Shown piece after piece: positions 16,760 to 25,906 of a DNA stretch of 43,871 nt. Location: positions 1-43,871 of the forward strand of contig JAATFP010000023.1 in assembly GCA_015655125.1 (NCBI GenBank), in the 5' to 3' direction. A program made the translations under genes and the position numbers. Each line of letters starts with the position of its first letter. Positions within the stretch are counted from its first letter, which is position 1. This DNA comes from Chitinophagales bacterium. Lineage in GTDB: Bacteria; Bacteroidota; Bacteroidia; Chitinophagales; Chitinophagaceae. The notes beneath the pieces are model-generated. The model did no database searches. It was not told the DNA's origin and saw only the letters and a list, made by a program, of their open reading frames with translations.

Positions 16760-16815
16760 ATCGCAGATTTTTCTTTTTCGCCGCGCGAAAATGATTTTAT
16801 GATTACGCAGATTGG
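16760..16815 (+). repeat. 56-base dispersed hairpin element, copy 2
   Basis: It starts ATCGCAGATTTT and ends GATTACGCAGATTGG with ATGATT between them; by hand count 40 of 56 positions match copy 1 (13975-14030, reversed). The core is TTTTCGC-CGC-GCGAAAA, a perfect 7-base stem unlike the core of copy 1. CGCAGATT occurs at both ends as a direct repeat, and a further CGCAGAATT lies just outside at 16825-16833. Confidence 0.75.
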
Positions 16816-16910
16816 ATTTCGCTTCGCAGAATTTTACTGCGGATCATGCAGGCTTCGGCGATCACATAAAAGTTTAGCCGCGGATCCTGCAGGAATGCAA
16901 TCTATTAAAA

Positions 16911-16934
16911 AAGCGCTCCCGAATGGAAGCGCTT
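16911..16934 (-). terminator. Terminator of the large lamin-tail gene
   Basis: AAGCGCT (16911-16917) pairs with AGCGCTT (16928-16934), followed on the reverse strand by six T. It lies 36 bases past the stop codon. Confidence 0.85.
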
Positions 16935-16969
16935 CCTTCAAATCACTTTATCAATAAAAATCTATGCTC

Positions 16970-19900
16970 TTATTTAATAATAAACTGCTTGCGAACTTTG
17001 AATTCGTAGTTTTCAATCTGCAGAATATAAACGCCAGATGGCAATGTAGATGGCAACGTGAAGTTGTCATTGATAAAACCAACCTGCAGGATCATTTCTT
17101 TTTTGAACACTTTCTGGCCAACAGAATTATATAGTGCTGTTGCGTAATGACCAGGCTTGATCACACCAAGACTATAATGCACATTTCCACCACGTGCTAC
17201 AGGAGTGGAGTAGATGATCAGTTCTGTAGGAATTGAATCCGTTTTAAATGATTGCTGCGCACCGTATGTTTTACCGGCAGAAGTTTGTACAAAGGCTTTG
17301 TAATAATACACAGTTTTTGGAACGAGATCATTGATCACTTCAGAAAAATCTGCTGTCGTTACTGTTGTGGCATTCACGCTTGTGCCGGAGCCATTCACAA
17401 AATTATTGATACCGCTGTATTCAAAACCATTTGCGGTAACAGGATTACAACCTGCGGAAGTAATGGAGCCATTTAACTGTGCCGAGGTAGTGGTCACAAA
17501 AGTAGCAGCAGCAGTAGTAATTCCCGGAGGCGTATTGGTGCCCGTTCCGCTTGCAGCTACATTCGACACTGCTGCGCCACCGCCGCTAACCGCGATGTTG
17601 CCGTTGTACGCCTGGTTTGCTGCAGGCGTAAATTTTACATAAACTACCTGGCTGAAAGCACCGCCAGGTTGTGTAATACTCAGTGTTGATGTGTATGTTC
17701 CTGTTTCAGTTGTTGAATAGGTATAACCGGCCAACGCACTTACGGTCACATTTGCAGTAGTAAGATTTGCTCCTGTAATAGTGAATGAATTAGGGCCGGC
17801 TGAATTTGGAAGACAAACAGATCCGAACGATGTAAGAGCAGTTGTAGTAATCACTGCAGGCGGAGCAGCCAGTGTAATAAAAGAAAGCTGTGCGCCGTAA
17901 GCAGTACCGCCGTCATTGGTAGCATATGCCCTGTAGTAGTAAGTTGTGGCACCTGTAAGTCCTGTCAATGCAGAAGTGAAAGCACCTGCAGCGAGATTGG
18001 TGGAAACAACTTTAGTACCTGTTCCTTGCGGAAAGTTATTGGTGGTACTGTATTCGATTCCGTAAGAGGTAACTGCGGAACAACCCGTTGCACCAATCGT
18101 ACCGGCCGCTGTTGCACTGGTGATGGTGATAGCACTTGCAGCACCTGTAGTAACTGTTGCTGTAGTATTTACACCCGCGCCTGTTGCAGCCACATTTACA
18201 GGAGAAGCAAGTCCACCGCCCGATACAGCGATATTACCGTTGTAAGACTGCACAGCCGTTGGCGTCAATTGAACAAACACCTGTTGGGTGAATGTTCCAC
18301 CTGGTTGTGTAATAGAAAGTGTGGTAGTGAAAGGACCACCAACGGCGGTTGCGTACGCATAACCAGCCAACGCGCCAACTGTTACGTTAGCAGTAGTAAG
18401 ATTGGTAGCGTTGATCGTAAACGAATTTACGGCAGATGCTGTGTTTAGACAAAGGCTTCCGAAGGCAGCCAATGCAGTAACTGTAGCAGCCGGAGCATTT
18501 GGATCAACACCCGTTCCGCTTACAGCAACAGTCAACGCAGTACTTGTACCACCGCCGGAGATCGTAATATTGCCGGATTTAACACCGGTAGTTTGTGGTG
18601 TAAATCGAACATAGATCGTAGTGGATGAAAGTGTGGCAGTTGTATAAGGTACAGTTACAGATGCACTGAAAGTTGTGTTGTCTGTAGACACCTCGAAATC
18701 TGTTGATGGTGCAGTGATAGTGATCACGCCCGGGAAACCGGTGAGGTTCGTTCCGGAAACGGTGAAATTTTGTGATGCAGAATTTGTAAGTACCACCACG
18801 TTTCCAAAATTGTTGATCGTGCCTGCCACTGCTAAGGTTGGAACAGGTGCACTGCAATTGTTTGCCGCAGATGTGCTGTTTCGCGGCAGAACCGTTCCTA
18901 ATTCGAAATCAACAGAATTGTTGTTTGTATCTGTGCAACCATTGTTCTTACGGAACATGGATTTGGTAGCATCGATGTTGGTAGTTAAAAATGCCGTTCC
19001 TTCAGCGCAGGTAGCGGAGGTGCTGGAAGAACTGAAGCCCAACACATCTACTACAGTTGCACCCGAACACGCAGTGGTGCCATTCAATGCTGTTGAATTG
19101 TTTACCAATGCAACTTTACCCGCAGTGCCGGACATATTGATCGTACCAACCACATCTGGTGCCAAAGGCAGATCACCACCGATAGCACCCGTAGGAATAG
19201 CAAGACCGATGAGGTAATATTTACCTGCGGCTATGGAAGTAGATGCAGGAATAGCCTGTACCGACCAGTCGCCAGGAGTAGTTGGACCGGCTGCAGAAGC
19301 ATACTGAATGCTCCAGCCACTGATATCAACGGCCGAAGTTCCGGGATTGTATATTTCCACAAAATCCTGTTTGTAAGTGGCCCCGGCATTACCGCCGCCG
19401 CCATATACCTGACTGATGCGAACACCGGTTGCAGGAGGAGGAGTTGTAGTTCCGTTCCCACTCACCGCCACCGTAACAGCAGTTGATACACCACCACCTG
19501 AAATGCTCAAGTTACCGGTTTTTGCACCGGCAGTTTGCGGCGTGAACCTTACATAAACTGTTGTTGCAGCCATGGTAGCCGATGTGTAGGGAATTGTGGT
19601 GGAAGAAGCAAAAGTTGTATTATTATCGGATACCTCGAAATCAGTTGATGGCGCTGTGATCGTGATCACTCCGGGAAACCCTGTAAGATTCGCTCCGGTT
19701 ATAGTGAAGCTTTGCGACGGCGAGTTTGTAAGAACTGTAACGCTTCCAAAATCAGTTACAGTTCCACCTACGGTTAATGCAGGGCTGGGAGTACTGCTTC
19801 CGCAGATGGAAGCCGCAGTAGCACTGTTTCTCGGCGCAGGTGTACCTACCGTAAAGTCGGAACCATTATTATTTGTGTCTGTGCAGCCATTACCATTGCG

Positions 19901-20410
19901 CAACGCCGCAGTTGAGTTGCTCAGCACGGCAGTAGCAGCCGTACCTTCAAAACAAACTGACGAACCAAAACCTACCAGGTCAACAATGTTTGCAGTTGGG
20001 CAGGCACTGATGGCGGTTGTTCCGGTTACCAAAGCAATACGACCGTTTGTTGCCGACATCGCAATTTCATTACCGGTAGTAGGAGCAGCATCCGGTGTAG
20101 GAAGGGCCGACCCCGTAGCGCCGGTCGTACTCATGCGCACGAGGTAAAAACCACCCGCAGGAATACTTGCAGCAGGCAAGGCGAATACGCCGGTCCATGT
20201 ACCGGCAGCTGTGGCAGAAGCATACTGAAGAGAAAGTCCGTTCAGACTTTGGGCAACTGTAGAAACGTTGTGCAGTTCCACATAATCTGCATTGAACGGT
20301 GCGCCGGAGTTGCCACCGCCGCCATAAACCTGGCTGATGGTGATGGTTGTTGACTGCGAAAAGCCAAGCAACGAACAGCACACTAATAAGAGTGTAAATA
20401 TTTTTTTCAT
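16970..20410 (-). CDS. Large secreted lamin-tail domain protein with type IX sorting tail
   Basis: Surface or secreted protein of 1146 residues built by duplication. After the signal peptide (1-19) come lamin-tail domain 1 (about 24-200, ISQVYGGGGNSG), an Ig-like module (208-322), lamin-tail domain 2 (331-520, ISQVYGGGGNAG), a second copy of that Ig-like module (522-636), another Ig-like module (645-748), an FN3-like domain (750-848), then the same Ig-like/FN3 pair again (852-1058). The last 80 residues form a probable type A sorting tail ending GVYILQIENYEFKVRKQFIIK with one residue changed from nothing visible. Lamin-tail domains in bacterial exoproteins often accompany nucleases or phosphatases; no catalytic domain is seen. 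Probably translated with the DUF5689 gene upstream (70-base gap with a hairpin). Confidence 0.88.
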   Translation of the reverse strand: MKKIFTLLLVCCSLLGFSQSTTITISQVYGGGGNSGAPFNADYVELHNVSTVAQSLNGLSLQYASATAAGTWTGVFALPAASIPAGGFYLVRMSTTGATGSALPTPDAAPTTGNEIAMSATNGRIALVTGTTAISACPTANIVDLVGFGSSVCFEGTAATAVLSNSTAALRNGNGCTDTNNNGSDFTVGTPAPRNSATAASICGSSTPSPALTVGGTVTDFGSVTVLTNSPSQSFTITGANLTGFPGVITITAPSTDFEVSDNNTTFASSTTIPYTSATMAATTVYVRFTPQTAGAKTGNLSISGGGVSTAVTVAVSGNGTTTPPPATGVRISQVYGGGGNAGATYKQDFVEIYNPGTSAVDISGWSIQYASAAGPTTPGDWSVQAIPASTSIAAGKYYLIGLAIPTGAIGGDLPLAPDVVGTINMSGTAGKVALVNNSTALNGTTACSGATVVDVLGFSSSSTSATCAEGTAFLTTNIDATKSMFRKNNGCTDTNNNSVDFELGTVLPRNSTSAANNCSAPVPTLAVAGTINNFGNVVVLTNSASQNFTVSGTNLTGFPGVITITAPSTDFEVSTDNTTFSASVTVPYTTATLSSTTIYVRFTPQTTGVKSGNITISGGGTSTALTVAVSGTGVDPNAPAATVTALAAFGSLCLNTASAVNSFTINATNLTTANVTVGALAGYAYATAVGGPFTTTLSITQPGGTFTQQVFVQLTPTAVQSYNGNIAVSGGGLASPVNVAATGAGVNTTATVTTGAASAITITSATAAGTIGATGCSAVTSYGIEYSTTNNFPQGTGTKVVSTNLAAGAFTSALTGLTGATTYYYRAYATNDGGTAYGAQLSFITLAAPPAVITTTALTSFGSVCLPNSAGPNSFTITGANLTTANVTVSALAGYTYSTTETGTYTSTLSITQPGGAFSQVVYVKFTPAANQAYNGNIAVSGGGAAVSNVAASGTGTNTPPGITTAAATFVTTTSAQLNGSITSAGCNPVTANGFEYSGINNFVNGSGTSVNATTVTTADFSEVINDLVPKTVYYYKAFVQTSAGKTYGAQQSFKTDSIPTELIIYSTPVARGGNVHYSLGVIKPGHYATALYNSVGQKVFKKEMILQVGFINDNFTLPSTLPSGVYILQIENYEFKVRKQFIIK

Positions 20411-20432
20411 TTGAATTTATTTAAAAATCTTA

Positions 20433-20461
20433 CAAAGAATCCCGCATAGCGGGACCCTTTG
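20433..20461 (-). terminator. Intercistronic hairpin between the DUF5689 gene and the lamin-tail gene
   Basis: TCCCGC and GCGGGA pair around a three-base loop, with outer CAAAG/CTTTG arms (20433-20437 and 20457-20461). Only an interrupted T tract follows, so it may be a partial terminator or an mRNA-stabilising stem that sets different levels for the two genes. Confidence 0.5.
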
Positions 20462-20480
20462 CAAAAAAATGGTGTATTGA

Positions 20481-21872
20481 TTAGTTACCTGCTACCAGGA
20501 TGTCGTCGATTTCCCACGTGCTTGTCTTATCAGATGCAGTGCCTGTAGGATCCGCACCTTCATACACGAAAGCGATATAAATAGTTCCTGTATAAGCATT
20601 CAGGCTCACCGGGCCAGAAGTAATGAACGCAGGATAACCGCCATCCATTCCCGGAGACAAGATCGCCTGCGAAGAAATATCTGTCCATGTTGAGGTCCAT
20701 GGATTTCCCGTACCTGTATAATTTGTGGATACCAATACCTTAAGCGATGCAGCAAGAATACCACCGGCACCTGAATACCCCTGGCTGGTTTTGAATGACA
20801 ATGTTTTAGTTGCGTAAGCACCTAAGTTAATGGCCTTTGTTACCAACCACGTTTTAACGCTTGCCTGCGCAGAACCGAATGCAGAAATGTTGGCGAAATT
20901 GTTACCGGAAAGCAATTTATCGTACCATTTTTTTGAACCTACTTCAGACAGGTTGTTCCAGCCTGTAATAGCAATGTCCACATTATTTGATTGCCCGTCA
21001 AAGGTTTCACTTAACAAAACGGTTCCAACCGGGCCGCCACAACGTGTGCCATTGAATTGGATGTCGCTTGTATCCCTGATCAACAATTGTTTGGTAGTAT
21101 TGTAAACTGTGTAAATACTGATGATGTTTCCACTTCCGCTCTGAGGGCGGAGGCCGGCGAAGTTTGCATATCCGCTTGAACGAACGTCCAGTTTTGCAGT
21201 TGTTGGTGCGCCGCAACCAGGAGAAATGTAAAGATCATTTGAATTTTTATAAGAAGATGTATCACCAAAAGTCTTTAGCGTATCTGCCGCATCAAATTCA
21301 TACCCATTGAGCTGGATCAACACACCCATGTTTGCATCCTGCATGTTGGTACCAAGTTGTGAAGCAGTAACTACTTTAGGAACAACCGGGTTGTTGAGTG
21401 TACCGCCAAACAGGTAGTTTGAAATAAGTGCCGATGGAATCGCTTCGAGAGAGGGCGCGTTGTTAATGTATGCTTTGTATCCCAATTGCATTAAGCCATG
21501 ATAATCACTTACCGTTAAGCCGTTACATTTGATGAACACTTTTCTTCCCACAGGATAAGTGCCGTAAAGACTTGCTGCGTCGAGCAAGACGTTGATTGCA
21601 CCCGTGCTGTCCTGGATGAATAATTGTTTGTAGAGATTACCGCTTCTGTCGTCTGCAGTAACGATACCAGAAATGATAATATCGGAAGTTACGGTGTTGT
21701 ACGCTCCGGCGACTGTATGAAGAGCTTTCAGATCCTTGATGGTTGTGTTGGCAACGAGTGCCGGATCTACCCCCACTGGCGGATTATCGAAATCCTTATC
21801 ACAGGAGACAAGGGTTGCCGAAGATACAAGTATCATCGCTGCAGCTACGGCGGTGCTTAAAAAATTGCGCAT
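20481..21872 (-). CDS. DUF5689 domain lipoprotein
   Basis: Cell-envelope lipoprotein of 463 residues from the ATG at 21872 (an upstream TTG adds eight residues before the signal). The signal ends in lipobox LVSC (Cys24). Residues about 40-285 match DUF5689: DIIISGIVTADDRSGNLYKQ, LFIQDSTGAINVLL and LTVSDYHGLMQLGY have the look of an OB-fold like that in ExeM-type exonucleases. Residues about 285-463 form a beta-rich domain (VLLSETFDG, WLVTKAINLG, STWEIDDILVAG) of the choice-of-anchor J type. It sits 55 bases after a TonB-dependent receptor gene and before the lamin-tail gene, so it is probably a surface partner of that receptor. Nucleic-acid binding is inference. Confidence 0.86.
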   Translation of the reverse strand: MRNFLSTAVAAAMILVSSATLVSCDKDFDNPPVGVDPALVANTTIKDLKALHTVAGAYNTVTSDIIISGIVTADDRSGNLYKQLFIQDSTGAINVLLDAASLYGTYPVGRKVFIKCNGLTVSDYHGLMQLGYKAYINNAPSLEAIPSALISNYLFGGTLNNPVVPKVVTASQLGTNMQDANMGVLIQLNGYEFDAADTLKTFGDTSSYKNSNDLYISPGCGAPTTAKLDVRSSGYANFAGLRPQSGSGNIISIYTVYNTTKQLLIRDTSDIQFNGTRCGGPVGTVLLSETFDGQSNNVDIAITGWNNLSEVGSKKWYDKLLSGNNFANISAFGSAQASVKTWLVTKAINLGAYATKTLSFKTSQGYSGAGGILAASLKVLVSTNYTGTGNPWTSTWTDISSQAILSPGMDGGYPAFITSGPVSLNAYTGTIYIAFVYEGADPTGTASDKTSTWEIDDILVAGN

Positions 21873-21927
21873 GGTTTGTTTATTTAAATTTTTCAATAGT
21901 AAGGTTTGTATATTTTAGAATCGCATT

Positions 21928-24507
21928 TTAGAATCTCAGGCCGATACTTGCAAAGAAGTTCAAACCATAAGAATAGAATTGTTTTGATGGAAATTTATCT
22001 ACATTTTTTTCTGCAAAATCAAAACGCAATTGTTCATAGCCACCGGAAACAAGGTTTTTGTTGTTCAACAAATTGTTTACACCTGCATTGAAAACCAGGT
22101 AAGTATTTTTTCCAACAGATTTAAAACGATTGCTCATTTTCCAGGAATAGCCCGCAAACATGTCCACAGAAAACTGGTCGTCCAGTTCGGTCTGATCCAC
22201 GATTTCATGATACAGCGCAGAGTTCGGATCCACACCATCAACTGCAGCTGCAGTACGACGGATAGGATTAAAATCCAGCCACATCTTTCTAAAATAGTTC
22301 ACATTCACATTCACGAACCAGAATTTTGGTGAACGGTAATCCAACCCGATCGTGTAAGCTTCCTGCGGTGTCGGCACCCGGAAATTTTTAGAATATACCG
22401 TTGCATTTGCAAGCACTTCTGCACTGTTGTCTACCGTTACAACGGCCTGTTGTCTTGTATTGTAATAAAATCTTCCTACTGCGGCGGCAGCATTTACGCT
22501 GAGTCCTTTGTACACTTTAGCTTCTGCGCCAAATTCAATACCGGTATGGTATTTACCGATGTTGCTCAATGCGTAGTTTACGAAGTTCTGGTATTGATCG
22601 TTATAGAAAGTAAGCACATTCACCTGGTTCTTGAATTGTGTGTAATAACCAGTAAGGCGCAGTTTTACTTTTGGTGCATTCATGATATAACCACCTTCCA
22701 CTGAAGTAATCTGCTCATTTTTCAAATTTTCCTGTTCAAAGTCACGTGTTCTTGGAGCGATATAAGCGTTTTCGAAGAAGGGCGCTTTGGTCATATAGCT
22801 TCCGTTCGCAAAAATGTAATTGCGCCCGTTGATCTTATAAGTAATACCTCCTTTTCCGCTGTAATTGTAAAAATCATTTCTTTTTGACTTACCATAAGAA
22901 TTTTCCGGGAAAAGGCCGTTCCTTACATTTCCCGTTCTCCAGAAGGTGGTGTAAGAATGTTCCGCACCCAGGAAGAAATCAATCTTGCGGAATTTAAAAA
23001 CGGCCTGCGCAAAAGCGCTCGCCTTTTTAATGGTGATATCATAATCATAACCATATTTATCCCCAACTTTCAAAATACGGTTGGGCCGGTTAAGATCATT
23101 CTGGTTGGCAGAAGTGTTTGTAGGAAAATCCCTTTCTGCAAACTGGTTAACATCCACGTAGAAGTCACCGCCCAGCAGATCGTTCACTTCTTTATAATAA
23201 TGATTGTTTTGAGATTGGTAAGTAAGACCTGCGGTAAATTCGATATTGGACGCCAGTGAAGCATTTAAGGTAGAATTGAAATTATATTTCGTAGTATTGA
23301 TCACCCTTTCTTCTACAATATAGCGGGAACGTCTTCCCGAAACATCGTTTCCTTCAATACCACCGGCATTTTTAATAGTGCTGTAAGAACCGTAATTTGT
23401 CTGGTACAATTTGTCCCAGTTGATCTGCCGAAGATTAACGTCGTTTTTCAAGGCCTCCAAAGTTTGCTCCCTGATATCATCGGTAAGTGCGTAACTTGGC
23501 AGGTACCGGTAATAGTCAGGCCTTGGATCCGCTACGTTGTACCAGTCAAGCGCTGTCGTACTTCTCTTACCTACAGTAATAGAAGCTGCTGTAAGCAAAG
23601 ACATTTTATCATTGATCTTCCAGTCGTGCGTCAGAATCCCTATTGGCTGAAAAGATTTGGCAACACTTGAATTTCTTTTTTTGCCATTCTGATATCCCCA
23701 GTATGGATTGTAAAAATTTGTACCGGCAATATCCAGCATTTCCTGTACGGATGCACCCTGGCGCCCGTTTTCGGTAGGCGCGCCAAATGCTACAAAAGAC
23801 AACAGGTGTTTAGCGTTGAAGCGTTTATCTACGCCAACATAAAAAGAGGACCCGTCATAGTAGGTACCATCAGTAAACCCTTCATCCGCCCAGCGACGTG
23901 ATGCAGAAGCGCTGAATGCCCATCCCTTTTTATTAAGGCCGGTAGAATGCGTAATCATTATACGGTTGCTGTAGTTCCTGTTGGAAGCTGCATAATTGAT
24001 ACTTGTTTGCTTACGCTGATAAGAGGCCCTTGTATCAAGATAATTGGTACCGCCCAGTTCGCCATAAGCATAAGTGGTTGGTCGCAGGCCCAGGCTGTTA
24101 TCTTTATTGCGGGTTACGTCGTTCAAACCGCCCCAGAGGCCATAAGGAGTGAACCCGTTGTCGAGGTTTTCCATTGGCGCACCATTCATATAAGTACCAA
24201 ACATATCGGCATCATAGCCTCTTATGCGGAAACGTACGGCGCCAAATTTGAAAGCGGCGGCATTAAGGAAAGGATCCCTTCCTGCATTGAGCAACGAAGA
24301 GATATTTTGTGCGCTTCCGTCATTATTATCATCGTCCAGGGAAACCACCGGGATGTTATCCACAGAAATTTCCTTGATACTTTCGATAACGGATGAATCA
24401 TTTGCCTTGAGAGTGTCGGCAGTAACCTTTTCCTGGGCAAGCGCCGGATGGCAAACCACCAGCACGAATAGCCCGGAAGCCATCAGTTTGTAGAATTTTT
24501 GCAGCAT
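21928..24507 (-). CDS. TonB-dependent receptor (partner of the DUF5689 lipoprotein)
   Basis: Outer membrane active transporter of 859 residues. The signal peptide ends near residue 24 (HPALA|Q). There is no N-terminal carboxypeptidase-like domain; the plug comes at once (ISSLLNAGRDPFLNAAAF, FRIRGYDADMFGTYMNG), followed by a 22-strand-type barrel and a C-terminal strand ending FFASIGLRF. The substrate is unknown. First gene of a leftward operon with the DUF5689 lipoprotein and the lamin-tail protein, and divergent from the secreted nuclease-like gene, which suggests import of nucleic-acid breakdown products or phosphate-containing ligands. A TACTTTTG box upstream (24527-24534) is a likely promoter. 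A 11-base direct repeat (ATTTTAGAATC at 21912-21922 and 21925-21935) spans its stop codon. Confidence 0.92.
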   Translation of the reverse strand: MLQKFYKLMASGLFVLVVCHPALAQEKVTADTLKANDSSVIESIKEISVDNIPVVSLDDDNNDGSAQNISSLLNAGRDPFLNAAAFKFGAVRFRIRGYDADMFGTYMNGAPMENLDNGFTPYGLWGGLNDVTRNKDNSLGLRPTTYAYGELGGTNYLDTRASYQRKQTSINYAASNRNYSNRIMITHSTGLNKKGWAFSASASRRWADEGFTDGTYYDGSSFYVGVDKRFNAKHLLSFVAFGAPTENGRQGASVQEMLDIAGTNFYNPYWGYQNGKKRNSSVAKSFQPIGILTHDWKINDKMSLLTAASITVGKRSTTALDWYNVADPRPDYYRYLPSYALTDDIREQTLEALKNDVNLRQINWDKLYQTNYGSYSTIKNAGGIEGNDVSGRRSRYIVEERVINTTKYNFNSTLNASLASNIEFTAGLTYQSQNNHYYKEVNDLLGGDFYVDVNQFAERDFPTNTSANQNDLNRPNRILKVGDKYGYDYDITIKKASAFAQAVFKFRKIDFFLGAEHSYTTFWRTGNVRNGLFPENSYGKSKRNDFYNYSGKGGITYKINGRNYIFANGSYMTKAPFFENAYIAPRTRDFEQENLKNEQITSVEGGYIMNAPKVKLRLTGYYTQFKNQVNVLTFYNDQYQNFVNYALSNIGKYHTGIEFGAEAKVYKGLSVNAAAAVGRFYYNTRQQAVVTVDNSAEVLANATVYSKNFRVPTPQEAYTIGLDYRSPKFWFVNVNVNYFRKMWLDFNPIRRTAAAVDGVDPNSALYHEIVDQTELDDQFSVDMFAGYSWKMSNRFKSVGKNTYLVFNAGVNNLLNNKNLVSGGYEQLRFDFAEKNVDKFPSKQFYSYGLNFFASIGLRF

Positions 24508-24526
24508 AGTTTTTTTGTTGAAGGGG

Positions 24527-24534
24527 CAAAAGTA
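24527..24534 (-). promoter_or_regulatory. Candidate -7 box for the receptor operon (TACTTTTG)
   Basis: On the reverse strand TACTTTTG fits TAnnTTTG and lies 19 bases before the receptor ATG. The -33 position is T-rich but lacks an exact TTTG. Confidence 0.45.
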
Positions 24535-24621
24535 AGGGTAAGAAACCGAACTAAATTAGATTTTTAGCGAGTTCTTATAAACATAATTTTAACTTAACAA
24601 TTATCAATAGAATCAGAATTA

Positions 24622-24629
24622 TATCTTTG
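24622..24629 (+). promoter_or_regulatory. Candidate -7 box for the nuclease-like gene (TATCTTTG)
   Basis: TATCTTTG fits TAnnTTTG exactly and lies 16 bases before the ATG. Together with 24527-24534 it makes a compact divergent control region of about 140 bases, so both arms of the locus could respond to one regulator. Confidence 0.5.
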
Positions 24630-24645
24630 CGCACATTAATTTTTT

Positions 24646-25686
24646 ATGATCAAGACATTATTAACTGCAATTCTGTTGTTTGGCGCCACGATTTTATTTG
24701 CGCAAAGCAATAAATACAAGGTTTCTTTGGTGGGCTTCTACAACCTTGAAAACTTTTATGATACCGTCAATAACCCGAAAGTAAACGACGAAGAATTCCT
24801 TCCGAACAGTGAAAGACATTATAATTCAGCTATTTATCTCGATAAAGTAGATCGTCTTGCAACTGTTATTTCCCAGATGGGTACGGATATCTCACCGGAT
24901 GGCCTGGCGCTCCTGGGCGTAGCCGAAGTAGAAAACGATACCGTTTTAAATGACCTTATTCATTCGGCAAAGCTCCGCGACCGCAAATTAAAGATCGAGC
25001 ATTACGATTCTCCGGATTTGCGCGGTGTGGATGTAGGCCTTATTTACAACCCGAAATATTTCCGGGTACTGTACAGCGCGCCGTTGTTTGTAAAATTGCC
25101 GGGCGGAAGCAAGGATTCTTATTTTACGAGAGATGTATTATATGTAAAGGGTATTTTGGACGGCGACACGGTTCACGTATTCGTAAATCACTGGCCGTCG
25201 AGGTCCGGGGGTGAAGAAAGATCCATTCCGGCAAGGGCGGCAGCAGCCGGCGTTTGTAAAAAAACGGTGGATTCGCTGATGGCGCTCAATCCGATGTCGA
25301 AAGTATTGATCATGGGCGATCTGAACGATGACCCGATCAGCCCGAGCGTTACCAAAACGATCGGTGCCAAAGGAAAGATCAGGGATGTAAAAGAATCAGG
25401 CATTTATAATCCATGGGTAGACATGTATAAACAAGGTATCGGAACACTGGCCTACCAGGATGCCTGGGGATTGTTCGACCAGATCATGGTATCGGCAGCA
25501 TGGTTGAATAAGGAACAACCGGGTTATTTCTACCAGAAAGCTTTAATTTTCAACCGCGAATTCCTTGTTCAAAAAACCGGCAAATGGAAAGGCTACAGCA
25601 AACGTACCTGGGACGGTACTACTTATAACTACGGCTACAGCGATCACTTTCCTGTGCTGATAGAACTGTTGAAGAAGGTTCCGTAA
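24646..25686 (+). CDS. Secreted endonuclease/exonuclease/phosphatase family protein
   Basis: Exported Mg-dependent phosphodiesterase-fold enzyme of 346 residues with a signal peptide (1-19, ILFA|Q). The EEP motifs are all present: FYNLENFYD (31-39), GVAEVEND with metal-binding Glu94, RGVDVGLIYN (126-135), VNHWPSRSGG with catalytic His182, MGDLNDDP (Asp225, Asn227) and a final SDHFPVLIEL. This makes it likely to be active on DNA, RNA or another phosphoester; the exact substrate cannot be read. The phrase VNHWPSR is typical of the ExeM/extracellular-nuclease branch. It is divergent from the receptor operon and ends in a very strong terminator at 25707-25746. Confidence 0.92.
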   Translation: MIKTLLTAILLFGATILFAQSNKYKVSLVGFYNLENFYDTVNNPKVNDEEFLPNSERHYNSAIYLDKVDRLATVISQMGTDISPDGLALLGVAEVENDTVLNDLIHSAKLRDRKLKIEHYDSPDLRGVDVGLIYNPKYFRVLYSAPLFVKLPGGSKDSYFTRDVLYVKGILDGDTVHVFVNHWPSRSGGEERSIPARAAAAGVCKKTVDSLMALNPMSKVLIMGDLNDDPISPSVTKTIGAKGKIRDVKESGIYNPWVDMYKQGIGTLAYQDAWGLFDQIMVSAAWLNKEQPGYFYQKALIFNREFLVQKTGKWKGYSKRTWDGTTYNYGYSDHFPVLIELLKKVP

Positions 25687-25706
25687 CGGCCAGCGAGAAA
25701 ACGTTT

Positions 25707-25746
25707 AAAAGGTTCAAGGAAGTGTAAACACTTCCTTGAACCTTTT
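25707..25746 (+). terminator. Strong terminator after the nuclease-like gene
   Basis: A 19-base perfect stem (25707-25725 with 25728-25746) encloses a two-base loop, and the right arm ends in a T run. It separates this gene from the lamin-tail gene that follows. Confidence 0.93.
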
Positions 25747-25834
25747 TTAATGATCGGTACTACAGGGTAAAATACCAACCTTTTGAAGCTTCTGTATTAA
25801 CTTATCGTTAAGTGGATAATTTGTCACCTCTTTT

Positions 25835-25868
25835 TTTGATCGCCGGGCAGCTAAAAAAGTTATCTTTG
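25835..25868 (+). promoter_or_regulatory. Bacteroidetes-type promoter of the second lamin-tail gene
   Basis: TTTG (25835-25838), 22 bases, then TATCTTTG (25861-25868): an exact consensus promoter 38 bases before the ATG. Confidence 0.7.
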
Positions 25869-25906
25869 CCCCCTTACAATTACACATATACCTACAAAAA
25901 CGAAGT

